14,540 bases of DNA. Source: Candidatus Martarchaeota archaeon (GTDB lineage Archaea > Micrarchaeota > Micrarchaeia > Micrarchaeales > Micrarchaeaceae). The stretch is taken from positions 1-14,540 of the forward strand of contig JAMCZL010000012.1 of the NCBI GenBank assembly GCA_023485745.1, read 5' to 3'. The notes beneath the pieces are model-generated. The model saw only the letters and a list, made by a program, of their open reading frames with translations. It did not search any database and was not told where the DNA came from. Position numbers and translations under genes: made by a program. Shown here one piece after another: positions 1 through 6,302 of the stretch (positions are counted from its first letter, which is position 1; the number at the start of each line of letters is the position of its first letter).

Positions 1-1166
1 AGGATTCTTGACCTTTCTTTTATCCCTGGCTCCTTGGTCTTCCTGTCCTTGACTATTTCTATGCCTATCATGAGCCCTATGCCCCTTACGTCCCCTATTA
101 TTTCGTATTTTTCCTGCATCTCGGTAAGACGTTTCATTATTGCCTTGCCCTTCTCTGTTACTAGTTTGTGCAGCACCGCCTTGTTTTTTATAACGTAATC
201 GATAGACGCGTTCGCAGCTGCTACTGATACCAGGTTTCCGCCGAATGTATTTGCATGGGCTCCTGCAGGAATGTCGCCGAGTTTCTTGCTTACGGCAGTG
301 ACACCCATAGGGAAACCTCCTGCTATGGATTTTGCCATTGTGTACATGTCGGCAGTAACCCCGAAGTTTTCAAGTGCCAGAAACTTGCCGGTGCGCATGT
401 AGCCAGACTGCACTTCATCGGCAACCATGAGTATCCCGTACTCGTCTAGCACCTTTTTGAGCTCCTTGAAATAATCTAGGGGCGGAACCACATAACCGCC
501 TTCGCCCTGTATCGGCTCTATGAAGAATGCGGCTATCTCCTTCGGATCAACTTCCTTAGATAGAGGGTATTTCTTTATGTAGTCTATGCATGCAAAGCCG
601 CAGCCGGGATATTTTTCATTGAACGGGCATCTGTAGCAGTATGGAAAAGGCACGTGTATTGAATTCGGGAACGGGCCAAAATGGCTTCTTTGCACGTATC
701 TGGATGCCGTAAGCCCGAGGGCACCCTTGGTTCTTCCGTGGAAAGCGTTATAGAAAGCCATTGTATACTGCCTTCCTGTCATTACGTTAGAAAATTTCAG
801 CGCCGCCTCGTTGGCCTCTGTGCCGGAATTTGATAGAAACAGCTTTCCGTATCCGCGCGGCATCATGCTGATCAGCTTTCTTGCGAATACAGTCGGAAGT
901 TTGGCATAGTAGTCCGTAAATGCCGGGTGTATTAACTTGTCTATTTGAACCTTTGCTGCTTCGCGTATCCTTGCGTTGGCATTTACTCCGAGGTTGTAGA
1001 CCGATATGAAGCTTGAGAAGTCTATAAACTTGTTACCGTCAAGATCGTAGACAAAATCGCCGTCGCCGTGGTCTGCTACAAATGGGAAGTCTTCTTTTGT
1101 GGTCGTCAAAAAAAACTTCTTGTCGTCCGCTATCACGTCCTTGGCTCTTTTAGATATTTTTATCAT
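1..1166 (-). CDS. class III (GabT/ornithine-type) PLP aminotransferase, 3' end cut by window
   Basis: The visible part is 388 codons, starting at an ATG that overlaps the stop of the upstream gene (ATGA). About 50 C-terminal residues are missing if the length is normal (about 440). Fold-type I, class III motifs are clear: SGTEANE (114-120) for PLP phosphate, FHGRTKGAL (142-150), EPIQGEGG (217-224), ADEVQSG with D250 contacting the pyridine nitrogen, AKS with K279 as the Schiff-base lysine, and NTFGGN (306-311). Family members move amino groups from omega- or alpha-amino acids to a 2-oxo acid, and some archaeal relatives are amino-acid racemases, so the substrate cannot be read from sequence. 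A four-cysteine cluster (C177, C180, C189, C193) precedes the large-domain core. An AGGATGA ribosome site lies 5 nt upstream of the start. Coupling to the acyl-CoA synthetase suggests amino-acid catabolism in the cytoplasm. Family assignment is firm; the reaction is inferred. Confidence 0.93.
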   Translation of the reverse strand, partial: MIKISKRAKDVIADDKKFFLTTTKEDFPFVADHGDGDFVYDLDGNKFIDFSSFISVYNLGVNANARIREAAKVQIDKLIHPAFTDYYAKLPTVFARKLISMMPRGYGKLFLSNSGTEANEAALKFSNVMTGRQYTMAFYNAFHGRTKGALGLTASRYVQRSHFGPFPNSIHVPFPYCYRCPFNEKYPGCGFACIDYIKKYPLSKEVDPKEIAAFFIEPIQGEGGYVVPPLDYFKELKKVLDEYGILMVADEVQSGYMRTGKFLALENFGVTADMYTMAKSIAGGFPMGVTAVSKKLGDIPAGAHANTFGGNLVSVAAANASIDYVIKNKAVLHKLVTEKGKAIMKRLTEMQEKYEIIGDVRGIGLMIGIEIVKDRKTKEPGIKERSRI

Positions 1167-2602
1167 TTTCTCATCCTGTGCAGATATTTAGAATAGCCTA
1201 TTAGCGCAGCCAGTGCCCTTGAGGCAGTGTTTGGAGAGTCGTATACTGGTATGCCGGAGCGCTCCATCATCATCTTGTGCACTGCAGTATAGGATCCGCC
1301 TATGCTTACGACGACCATCGGCTTTTCCATGGTGGTGCCGTAGTGTATCAGTGTGGATGCAACGCGCGAATCTGCCCCGGGGGTCTGAAACAGTGTTATC
1401 GCCATTATCGCGTCTATATTTGGGTCTTTTGATATTATGTCCAGGGTGGCCGAGAACCTTTTGTCATCTGCATCGCCGGCCATGTCTATAGGCATGTTCA
1501 CGCCCACAATAGGCGGCAGGGCCTTCTTCAGTGCCTTTTTGGACTCTTCTGAGAGCTCTGCAAGCTGCAGGCCGTTTGAATATAGGGAGTCCGTTCCGAC
1601 TACGCCAACTCCGCCGCCATTCGTCATTATTGCAATCCTATTGCCGGTGCATTTTGGCTGCGAGACAAATATTTTTGAGAATGACACAAAGTCCTGAATG
1701 TCATCCGCCCTTATTAACCCGAACTGCCTGAATACGGCGTCGTATGCTTCGTAGCTGCCGGCAAGCGAAGCGGTATGCGAATGCGCGGCCTTTGACCCTG
1801 CTTCTGTCCTGCCGCCCTTCAGAACCACTATTGGCTTTTTCAGCGTTGCCTTCTTGGCTGCTTCTATGAACGCGCGACCCCTTTTAACGCCCTCTATGTA
1901 GTATAGGATGACTTTTGTGTCTTCGTCTTTGGCAAGATAGTTTAGTATGTCCGTCTCGTCTATTACCGAGGCGTTTCCGTATGATATGAACTTCGAAAGG
2001 CCGAAACCCTCGTTTGCTATTATGTCTAGGGTAGAGCTTCCCACTGCACCGCTTTGGGACACGAAACTTACTCCGCCTATGCTCGGCCTGTCTATCTTGA
2101 ATGTGGGAAGGAACAGCGTATCAACCCGCGACTTAAGGTCCATTACGCCAAGGCAGTTGGGCCCCAGCAGCGGTATCTTGTACTTGTTTGCAAGGTCTAT
2201 GAGCTCCTGCTCAAGCTTTACCTCCCCGATTTCTGCATAGCCGCTGCTCACTACGACTATGCTCTTTACCCCGGCTTTATGGCATTCAGTAATTAATTCT
2301 GATGTAAATTTTGCTGGTATTGCGATAACTGCCAAGTCTATTGGTTTCTTTATTTCGGTAATGTTGCGGTACGATTCGAGACCAAGAATTTTCCCTGCAG
2401 CATTTGCATTAACGGGATACAGCTTGCCGGAATATCCGACGTCTAGATAGTTTTGCAGTATTACATGCCCTACCTTGTCCGGGTTTTGCGATGCGCCTAC
2501 AATTGCCACGCTCTTGGGGTTCATCATTATGGCAAGCCCTTTTACCTTATCTGCATCGCTAAGAATGCCGTTATTTTCTTGCTTGACTTTGTCAGGTGCC
2601 AT
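1163..2602 (-). CDS. acdA: ADP-forming acetate/acyl-CoA synthetase, alpha subunit
   Basis: This 479-residue protein is the CoA-binding and ligase subunit of ADP-forming acyl-CoA synthetase, which converts acyl-CoA + ADP + Pi to acid + CoA + ATP. The N-terminal CoA-binding Rossmann domain begins at SVAIVGASQNPDKVG (31-45). LGPNCLGVMD (146-155) and SQSGAVG (182-188) are succinyl-CoA-synthetase-like motifs. H276 in the SHTASLAGS segment (275-283) matches the histidine that is phosphorylated during catalysis. NGGGVGVVGTD (328-338) begins the third domain. Length matches the separate alpha subunit of Pyrococcus-type enzymes (about 460), not the fused form (about 700). It starts 5 bp after the beta gene, and the beta stop region (GAGGTAATC) supplies its ribosome site. 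Its stop overlaps the aminotransferase start by 4 bp. The acyl substrate (acetyl, branched or aryl) is not determinable here. Confidence 0.95.
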   Translation of the reverse strand: MAPDKVKQENNGILSDADKVKGLAIMMNPKSVAIVGASQNPDKVGHVILQNYLDVGYSGKLYPVNANAAGKILGLESYRNITEIKKPIDLAVIAIPAKFTSELITECHKAGVKSIVVVSSGYAEIGEVKLEQELIDLANKYKIPLLGPNCLGVMDLKSRVDTLFLPTFKIDRPSIGGVSFVSQSGAVGSSTLDIIANEGFGLSKFISYGNASVIDETDILNYLAKDEDTKVILYYIEGVKRGRAFIEAAKKATLKKPIVVLKGGRTEAGSKAAHSHTASLAGSYEAYDAVFRQFGLIRADDIQDFVSFSKIFVSQPKCTGNRIAIMTNGGGVGVVGTDSLYSNGLQLAELSEESKKALKKALPPIVGVNMPIDMAGDADDKRFSATLDIISKDPNIDAIMAITLFQTPGADSRVASTLIHYGTTMEKPMVVVSIGGSYTAVHKMMMERSGIPVYDSPNTASRALAALIGYSKYLHRMRK

Positions 2603-2607
2603 TTTGA

Positions 2608-3234
2608 TTACCTCATTAACCTAAGGTCTACAGCGCAATAGCCGCCTTCGTATATTATTACCGGATTAAGGTCCAGCTCCTCTATTTCCTTGTGATCTAA
2701 TATGAATTTTGAAACCTTTAGCAGGAGGTTGGTAAGCATTTTCCTGGATTGCTCGTCGGGGGCTATTATTTTGCCTGACTTTAGCTGGTCTAGCATTTCG
2801 TTTGCGTCGTATTCGTTTATTGGGCATACGCGGATGGCAACGTCCTTAAACGTCTCAACGTAAATGCCGCCCAGCCCGACAAGGATAAGCTTGCCGAATT
2901 GCTCATCGGTCTTGCCGCCCACTATGATTTCCTTGTCGCCCTTTACCATCTTCTGGACGAGTATTTTGTAGGGCTTTATTTTCTGCGCTTTTGCTGAAAG
3001 ATCTTCGAATGCGCCTTCTATGTCTGCCGGCTTTGACAGGCCGAGCCTTACGAGTCCGCTTTTTGACTTGTGCAGCGCCTTTTCCGAGATTACTTTCATT
3101 GCAAGGGGTTCTCCCCCATGGGAAAATTCAATCGCTTCTTTGGCGCTGCTCACGTATTTTGCTTCGGCGGCTTTGATTTCATATGCGCCGAGCATCTTGT
3201 AAGCTTCCACGTAGTCTACGAGTTTGCCTGGCAA
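2608..3234 (-). CDS. acdB: ADP-forming acetate/acyl-CoA synthetase, beta subunit (ATP-grasp)
   Basis: This ATP-grasp subunit of the two-subunit ADP-forming acyl-CoA synthetase transfers phosphate between the phosphohistidine of the alpha subunit and ADP. The segment AMKVISEKALHKSKSGL (about residues 45-61 from this start) carries the HKS histidine equivalent to the second phosphorylated histidine of the Pyrococcus enzyme. Also visible are VGLGGIYVE, the CPINEYDA segment and the C-terminal ELDLNPVII motif typical of the family. I place the start at TTG 3234 because AGGTG at 3241-3245 sits 6 nt upstream; the in-frame GTG at 3243 is part of that ribosome site and would add only three residues. 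Length from TTG is 208 residues, near the family norm of about 230. It is probably co-transcribed with the winged-helix gene 37 bp upstream and with alpha downstream. Confidence 0.93.
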   Translation of the reverse strand: MPGKLVDYVEAYKMLGAYEIKAAEAKYVSSAKEAIEFSHGGEPLAMKVISEKALHKSKSGLVRLGLSKPADIEGAFEDLSAKAQKIKPYKILVQKMVKGDKEIIVGGKTDEQFGKLILVGLGGIYVETFKDVAIRVCPINEYDANEMLDQLKSGKIIAPDEQSRKMLTNLLLKVSKFILDHKEIEELDLNPVIIYEGGYCAVDLRLMR

Positions 3235-3240
3235 TATATA

Positions 3241-3245
3241 CACCT
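3241..3245 (-). promoter_or_regulatory. Shine-Dalgarno AGGTG deciding the acdB start
   Basis: The minus strand reads AGGTG, then TATATA, then TTG. The motif is complementary to the archaeal 16S 3' end (CACCU), and the 6-nt spacer favours TTG at 3234 over the GTG contained in the motif itself. The same arrangement occurs before EF-2 in this window. Confidence 0.65.
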
Positions 3246-3271
3246 ATTTGTTAAACCTTCTATTGATTGCC

Positions 3272-4114
3272 TTATAGGGCTATTATCCCCATCTCCCTGA
3301 GTATCAGGAGCACCACCACTATGAGGAGTATTGCAACCATTACCTTGACGCGCTTGCTGCGCATCTTTTTGACCTTGACTAGCATGTTCTCTAGCTCTTT
3401 TATTTCGGATTCCTCCGAGTTTGCAGGTTTGGGCTGCATTTTGGGTGGGCTGCCTTGTGCCTTTGTAGGGATCTGCACTTGAGAGGGCAGAGGCTGTGGG
3501 ATTTGCGGCTGTACTGCCGCGCTTGGAGTTTTATCTGCCGTGATTTGAGCATCAGTAGAAGGCTGCGCTGATTGGGCGTGCACCTGTGAGGCAACAGAAG
3601 GCTGTTGTGCAGCCTGCTGCGGCAATTCGGCCTTGGCTTCTTGCGGAGGTTCGGGTATCTTTCCGCTTTTGCTCTGCATGAACCCTTTCTCTGTGAGTGA
3701 CAGATCAAGCTTGCCGTTCCTGAAGTCGGCACTTATGTATTCCTGTGCCAGCATCTTGTTCAGCCGCATGGCCATATCGAAAGGCCTTATGTTGACCGAT
3801 GCGGTCAGGTCATTTAGCCCGCGCCTTCCGGCTGACATTTGATTCAGTATCGCGAGGTCCAGCTGGTCGAAATTGGCTACTGATTTGGACTTTGCATCGC
3901 CCAGCAGCTTGTTTCCCAAGTCAGTTATCTTTATGGCGTTTTGGCCGGGCGATATTGAAGTGAAGTCCACAAGGCCCTTAAGTTTCAGGGAACCTAGCAT
4001 ATTTGATCCGTCAAAGAATGATGAATTTACCAAGCCCCCGAATTTCTCGACAGTCGTGGACGGCGTAATTTTGCTTAGAGCCATGAGGTCCATAAAATTT
4101 ATCTCGTCAGCCAT
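3272..4114 (-). CDS. winged-helix protein with Q/P-rich linker and C-terminal membrane anchor
   Basis: No exact family is recognised for this 280-residue protein. Residues 1-75 and 80-150 each look like a winged helix: helical start, recognition-helix-like segment (NMLGSLKLKGLVDF at 38-51; MRLNKMLAQEYI at 116-127), a short beta wing, then a closing ITDLGNKLL or LTEKGFMQ helix, as in MarR/ArsR-type domains. Residues 152-232 are a linker rich in Q, P, A and S. Residues 233-255 are highly charged and possibly coiled-coil. Residues 256-273 form one hydrophobic helix followed by only about seven residues, so the protein is predicted to be tail-anchored with the DNA-binding part in the cytoplasm. 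It has no signal peptide. It starts at ATG 4114 in a divergent promoter region and is the first gene of the run leading to the acyl-CoA synthetase operon, 37 bp before acdB. A membrane-tethered regulator is inference. Confidence 0.8.
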   Translation of the reverse strand: MADEINFMDLMALSKITPSTTVEKFGGLVNSSFFDGSNMLGSLKLKGLVDFTSISPGQNAIKITDLGNKLLGDAKSKSVANFDQLDLAILNQMSAGRRGLNDLTASVNIRPFDMAMRLNKMLAQEYISADFRNGKLDLSLTEKGFMQSKSGKIPEPPQEAKAELPQQAAQQPSVASQVHAQSAQPSTDAQITADKTPSAAVQPQIPQPLPSQVQIPTKAQGSPPKMQPKPANSEESEIKELENMLVKVKKMRSKRVKVMVAILLIVVVLLILREMGIIAL

Positions 4115-4222
4115 AGCAACCAGTCCAGATTCGACAACACTAGATATTGCAATAAGAATATTTATATAATTTTATTGAAAATAGCACTTGCTTTATTTTT
4201 ATTAAGTTGCAGATTGGTATAA
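4115..4222. promoter_or_regulatory. divergent promoter region with imperfect palindrome
   Basis: This AT-rich gap separates two divergent genes. On the minus strand TATATAAATA (about 4158-4167) lies about 45-50 bp before ATG 4114. On the plus strand TTTATTTTTA (4192-4201) is 22-31 bp before ATG 4223, the spacing expected for a leaderless or nearly leaderless transcript. A 28-bp imperfect palindrome (4150-4177, outer arms CAATAA/TTATTG, 11 of 14 positions symmetric) covers the minus-strand TATA element and could be an operator. Confidence 0.6.
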
Positions 4223-5479
4223 ATGAAACTCAGGTTCCTTGGCGGTGCCAGCGAGGTGGGCAGATCCGCCATATTGATTGATGACAAGCGCAGGATAATG
4301 CTTGATTATGGCATAAAAATCGACGACGTAACGGATTATCCCGTATCGATTCCCGATATAGACGCGGCGATAGTCAGCCATGCGCATCTGGACCATAGCG
4401 GATCTCTGCCCCTGCTTTACAAAGAAATGTCGATACCGACATTCGGCACGGCTCCAACGCTCAAGCTCTCAAACCTTTTGCTTGAGGATTCGCTCAAGCT
4501 TTTTAAGAAGAACCATGTTCCCCCAAAATTTCACAAAAGGCAGCTTAATGACCTGCTCAAGCACTACATAAGCGTAGAATATCGCAGGAAGGTAAACTTC
4601 GGCAACTATGATATTACCTTCTACGACGCTGGCCACATAACAGGTAGTGCTATCACCCTCGTTGAAAGACCGCGCGGCAAGGATACAAAAAGGATAGTTT
4701 ATACGGGCGACTTTAAGATTGCACCGCAAATGCTACATGCCGGCGCGGAAGTAGTCAAAAGCGACCTGCTGATAATAGAATCGACCTATGCTGGCAAGAG
4801 CCACCCCGACCGCGGGGAACTGATAAAAAAATTCGTAGCAGAAATACGCGATGTCCTTGAGAGTGGGGGAAACGCGTTGGTGCCGGCGTTTGCTGTTGGG
4901 AGAAGCCAGGAATTGCTGGCCGTGCTTTACAAAAATGGCCTTGCAGATGTGACATATGTTGATGGCATGTCAAAAAGCGCGACGTCTATAGTTTTGGAGT
5001 ATCAGAATTATATAAATAACAAAAACCTGCTTAGCGGGGCAGCCAAGAGCGTCAACTGGGTTGAAGACTATGAAATGAGGAACGACGCTCTGAACCAGCC
5101 TTCGGTAATATTGACAACCGCGGGCATGCTAAACGGCGGTCCTGTGTTAAACTACATAACCCGGCTGAATTCCAGGTCTAAGATATTCTTAACGGGATAC
5201 CAGGTTGAGGGTACCAATGGCAGGCTGCTGCTGGAAAACAAGAAGCTCAATATTGACAACAGCAAAGTAGCGATTAAGACGCCCGTCAGCTTTTATGATT
5301 TTTCTGCACATGCAGACAATAACGACCTTTACGAATTTATAGAAAAAAGCTCTCCGAATGCCATTGCCTGCGTGCATGGTGACAGCACGAGGGTATCGGA
5401 ATTCGTCGAGAACCTCAGGGGCATGGGATTCGATGCATACGGGCCTAAGGTAGGAGATTCGATAGATATAAACGATTAA
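4223..5479 (+). CDS. beta-CASP metallo-beta-lactamase RNase, aCPSF2-like (no KH domains)
   Basis: This is a 418-residue zinc-dependent RNA-processing nuclease. Metallo-beta-lactamase motifs are D28 in MLDYG, HAHLDHSG (53-60), H138 in GHITGSA and D163 in TGDFK. Beta-CASP motifs follow: motif A E186 in IIESTY, motif B H363 in FSAHAD and motif C H385 in VHGD. The HAHLDHSG form and the MKLRFLGGASEVGRS start resemble archaeal CPSF-like proteins rather than RNase J. The roughly 420-residue length without an N-terminal KH region matches aCPSF2, not aCPSF1 (about 640). Relatives cleave or trim RNA and act in mRNA 3'-end formation or decay. All catalytic residues are present. UMP kinase follows 29 bp downstream on the same strand. 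The exact subclass (aCPSF2 or RNase J-like) is the main uncertainty. Confidence 0.93.
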   Translation: MKLRFLGGASEVGRSAILIDDKRRIMLDYGIKIDDVTDYPVSIPDIDAAIVSHAHLDHSGSLPLLYKEMSIPTFGTAPTLKLSNLLLEDSLKLFKKNHVPPKFHKRQLNDLLKHYISVEYRRKVNFGNYDITFYDAGHITGSAITLVERPRGKDTKRIVYTGDFKIAPQMLHAGAEVVKSDLLIIESTYAGKSHPDRGELIKKFVAEIRDVLESGGNALVPAFAVGRSQELLAVLYKNGLADVTYVDGMSKSATSIVLEYQNYINNKNLLSGAAKSVNWVEDYEMRNDALNQPSVILTTAGMLNGGPVLNYITRLNSRSKIFLTGYQVEGTNGRLLLENKKLNIDNSKVAIKTPVSFYDFSAHADNNDLYEFIEKSSPNAIACVHGDSTRVSEFVENLRGMGFDAYGPKVGDSIDIND

Positions 5480-5508
5480 CTTTTAAAATATTGAATGGCT
5501 GTGGTATC

Positions 5509-6207
5509 ATGGATAGCGGAATACTTTGCATATCCCTTGGAGGGAGCGTAATATCTAAAAAGGATGGTCCGAACGTGCAGTATGTGGACAAATTTGCAGA
5601 ACTGATTGCAAAGCACAGAGACAAGAAACTTATAATAACCGTGGGCGGAGGCTATACCGCCAAGGCGTATGTCGAAGCCTCTAGGGGATTTACCTCGAAC
5701 AACTTTTTGCTGGACGAAATAGGGATAAATGCCACCAGGATAAATGCGATGCTTGTACGTAACGCGATAGCAGCTAGAACCGACGGCGTTTTCCATAGCA
5801 TACCTATCGACGTTGAAGGGATAAGGCGCGGCATAGAGGTCAGCAGAATTGTTGTGCTCGGAGGGCTTGTGCCGGGCATAACCACGGATGCTGTTTCCAT
5901 AATAGCCGGGGAGCTTGCCGGCAGCAAGACCCTGATAAACGTAAGCAACATAGCATATGTATACGACAGGCCTCCGGAGGAGCAGGGAGCCAAAAAACTC
6001 GAGAAGATGACGCACGAGGAGCTCATAGGGTTGGCCACAAAGTATGACCAGAGAATAGCCAGGTCTAACTTTATATTCGATCTTGTAGGGGCAAAGCTTG
6101 CAGGAAGGTCCAAAATGAGCATATTCTTTGTAGACGACAGCATAGACGAACTGGGAAAGCTGCTCGAAGGCAAGAGGCACAGCGGCACGGTTGTTGAAAG
6201 CGACTGA
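5509..6207 (+). CDS. pyrH: archaeal-type UMP kinase (uridylate kinase)
   Basis: This 232-residue amino-acid-kinase-family enzyme phosphorylates UMP to UDP with ATP in pyrimidine nucleotide synthesis. Visible motifs are ISLGGSV (8-14) for the ATP phosphates, ITVGGG (43-48) with AKAYVEA following, DEIGINATRINAML (69-82), the nucleotide-binding PGITTDA (122-128), NVSNIAYVYDRPP (144-156), and the C-terminal HSGTVV (224-229). The DxIGI-TRxNA and GTxV signatures match archaeal PyrH and distinguish it from isopentenyl phosphate kinase and aspartokinase. Length fits archaeal UMP kinases (about 225). The start at ATG 5509 aligns with the family N-terminus and is preceded directly by GTGGTATC; an in-frame TTG at 5491 would add six residues without support. 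It lies 29 bp after the nuclease gene, with a weak TTTAAAATA element at about 5482-5490, so it may be co-transcribed or have its own start. Confidence 0.93.
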   Translation: MDSGILCISLGGSVISKKDGPNVQYVDKFAELIAKHRDKKLIITVGGGYTAKAYVEASRGFTSNNFLLDEIGINATRINAMLVRNAIAARTDGVFHSIPIDVEGIRRGIEVSRIVVLGGLVPGITTDAVSIIAGELAGSKTLINVSNIAYVYDRPPEEQGAKKLEKMTHEELIGLATKYDQRIARSNFIFDLVGAKLAGRSKMSIFFVDDSIDELGKLLEGKRHSGTVVESD

Positions 6208-6264
6208 ACGCTGCAAACCGGGTATTTTAAAACATCAAAATTTCATTGATATTTTGCAAATTTT
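6208..6264 (+). terminator. likely T-rich terminator region after pyrH
   Basis: The gap holds several short T tracts (TATTTT, TATTTTGC, AAATTTTAGC) and small A/T inverted repeats (ATCAA/TTGAT at 6234-6250; AAAATTT/AAATTTT at about 6237-6264). T-rich stretches fit archaeal intrinsic termination, but no strong hairpin is present. Confidence 0.35.
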
Positions 6265-6280
6265 AGCAGCTGCTTTTAAA
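6265..6280 (+). promoter_or_regulatory. TATA box with abutting 10-bp palindrome before the EamA gene
   Basis: TTTTAAA at 6274-6280 lies 22-29 bp before ATG 6303, which fits a leaderless archaeal promoter. The perfect palindrome AGCAGCTGCT (6265-6274) touches its upstream edge, where TFB or a regulator would bind. No good ribosome site precedes the ATG, which supports leaderless initiation. Confidence 0.55.
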
Positions 6281-6302
6281 CGTTTCGAATAAATCAAGAT
6301 TG

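Noticed and set aside
5509..6207. Isopentenyl phosphate kinase or aspartokinase instead of UMP kinase
   Set aside because: The VGGGYTAKAYVEA and IGINATRINA segments and the HSGTVV end fit archaeal UMP kinase; the histidine-containing GGGSFGH-type motif of isopentenyl phosphate kinase is absent.
5476..6216. Long 246-codon open frame on the minus strand opposite pyrH
   Set aside because: It is a mirror of the UMP kinase gene, whose motifs are complete; the antisense protein has no recognisable domain and abnormal composition (many Y, C and H).
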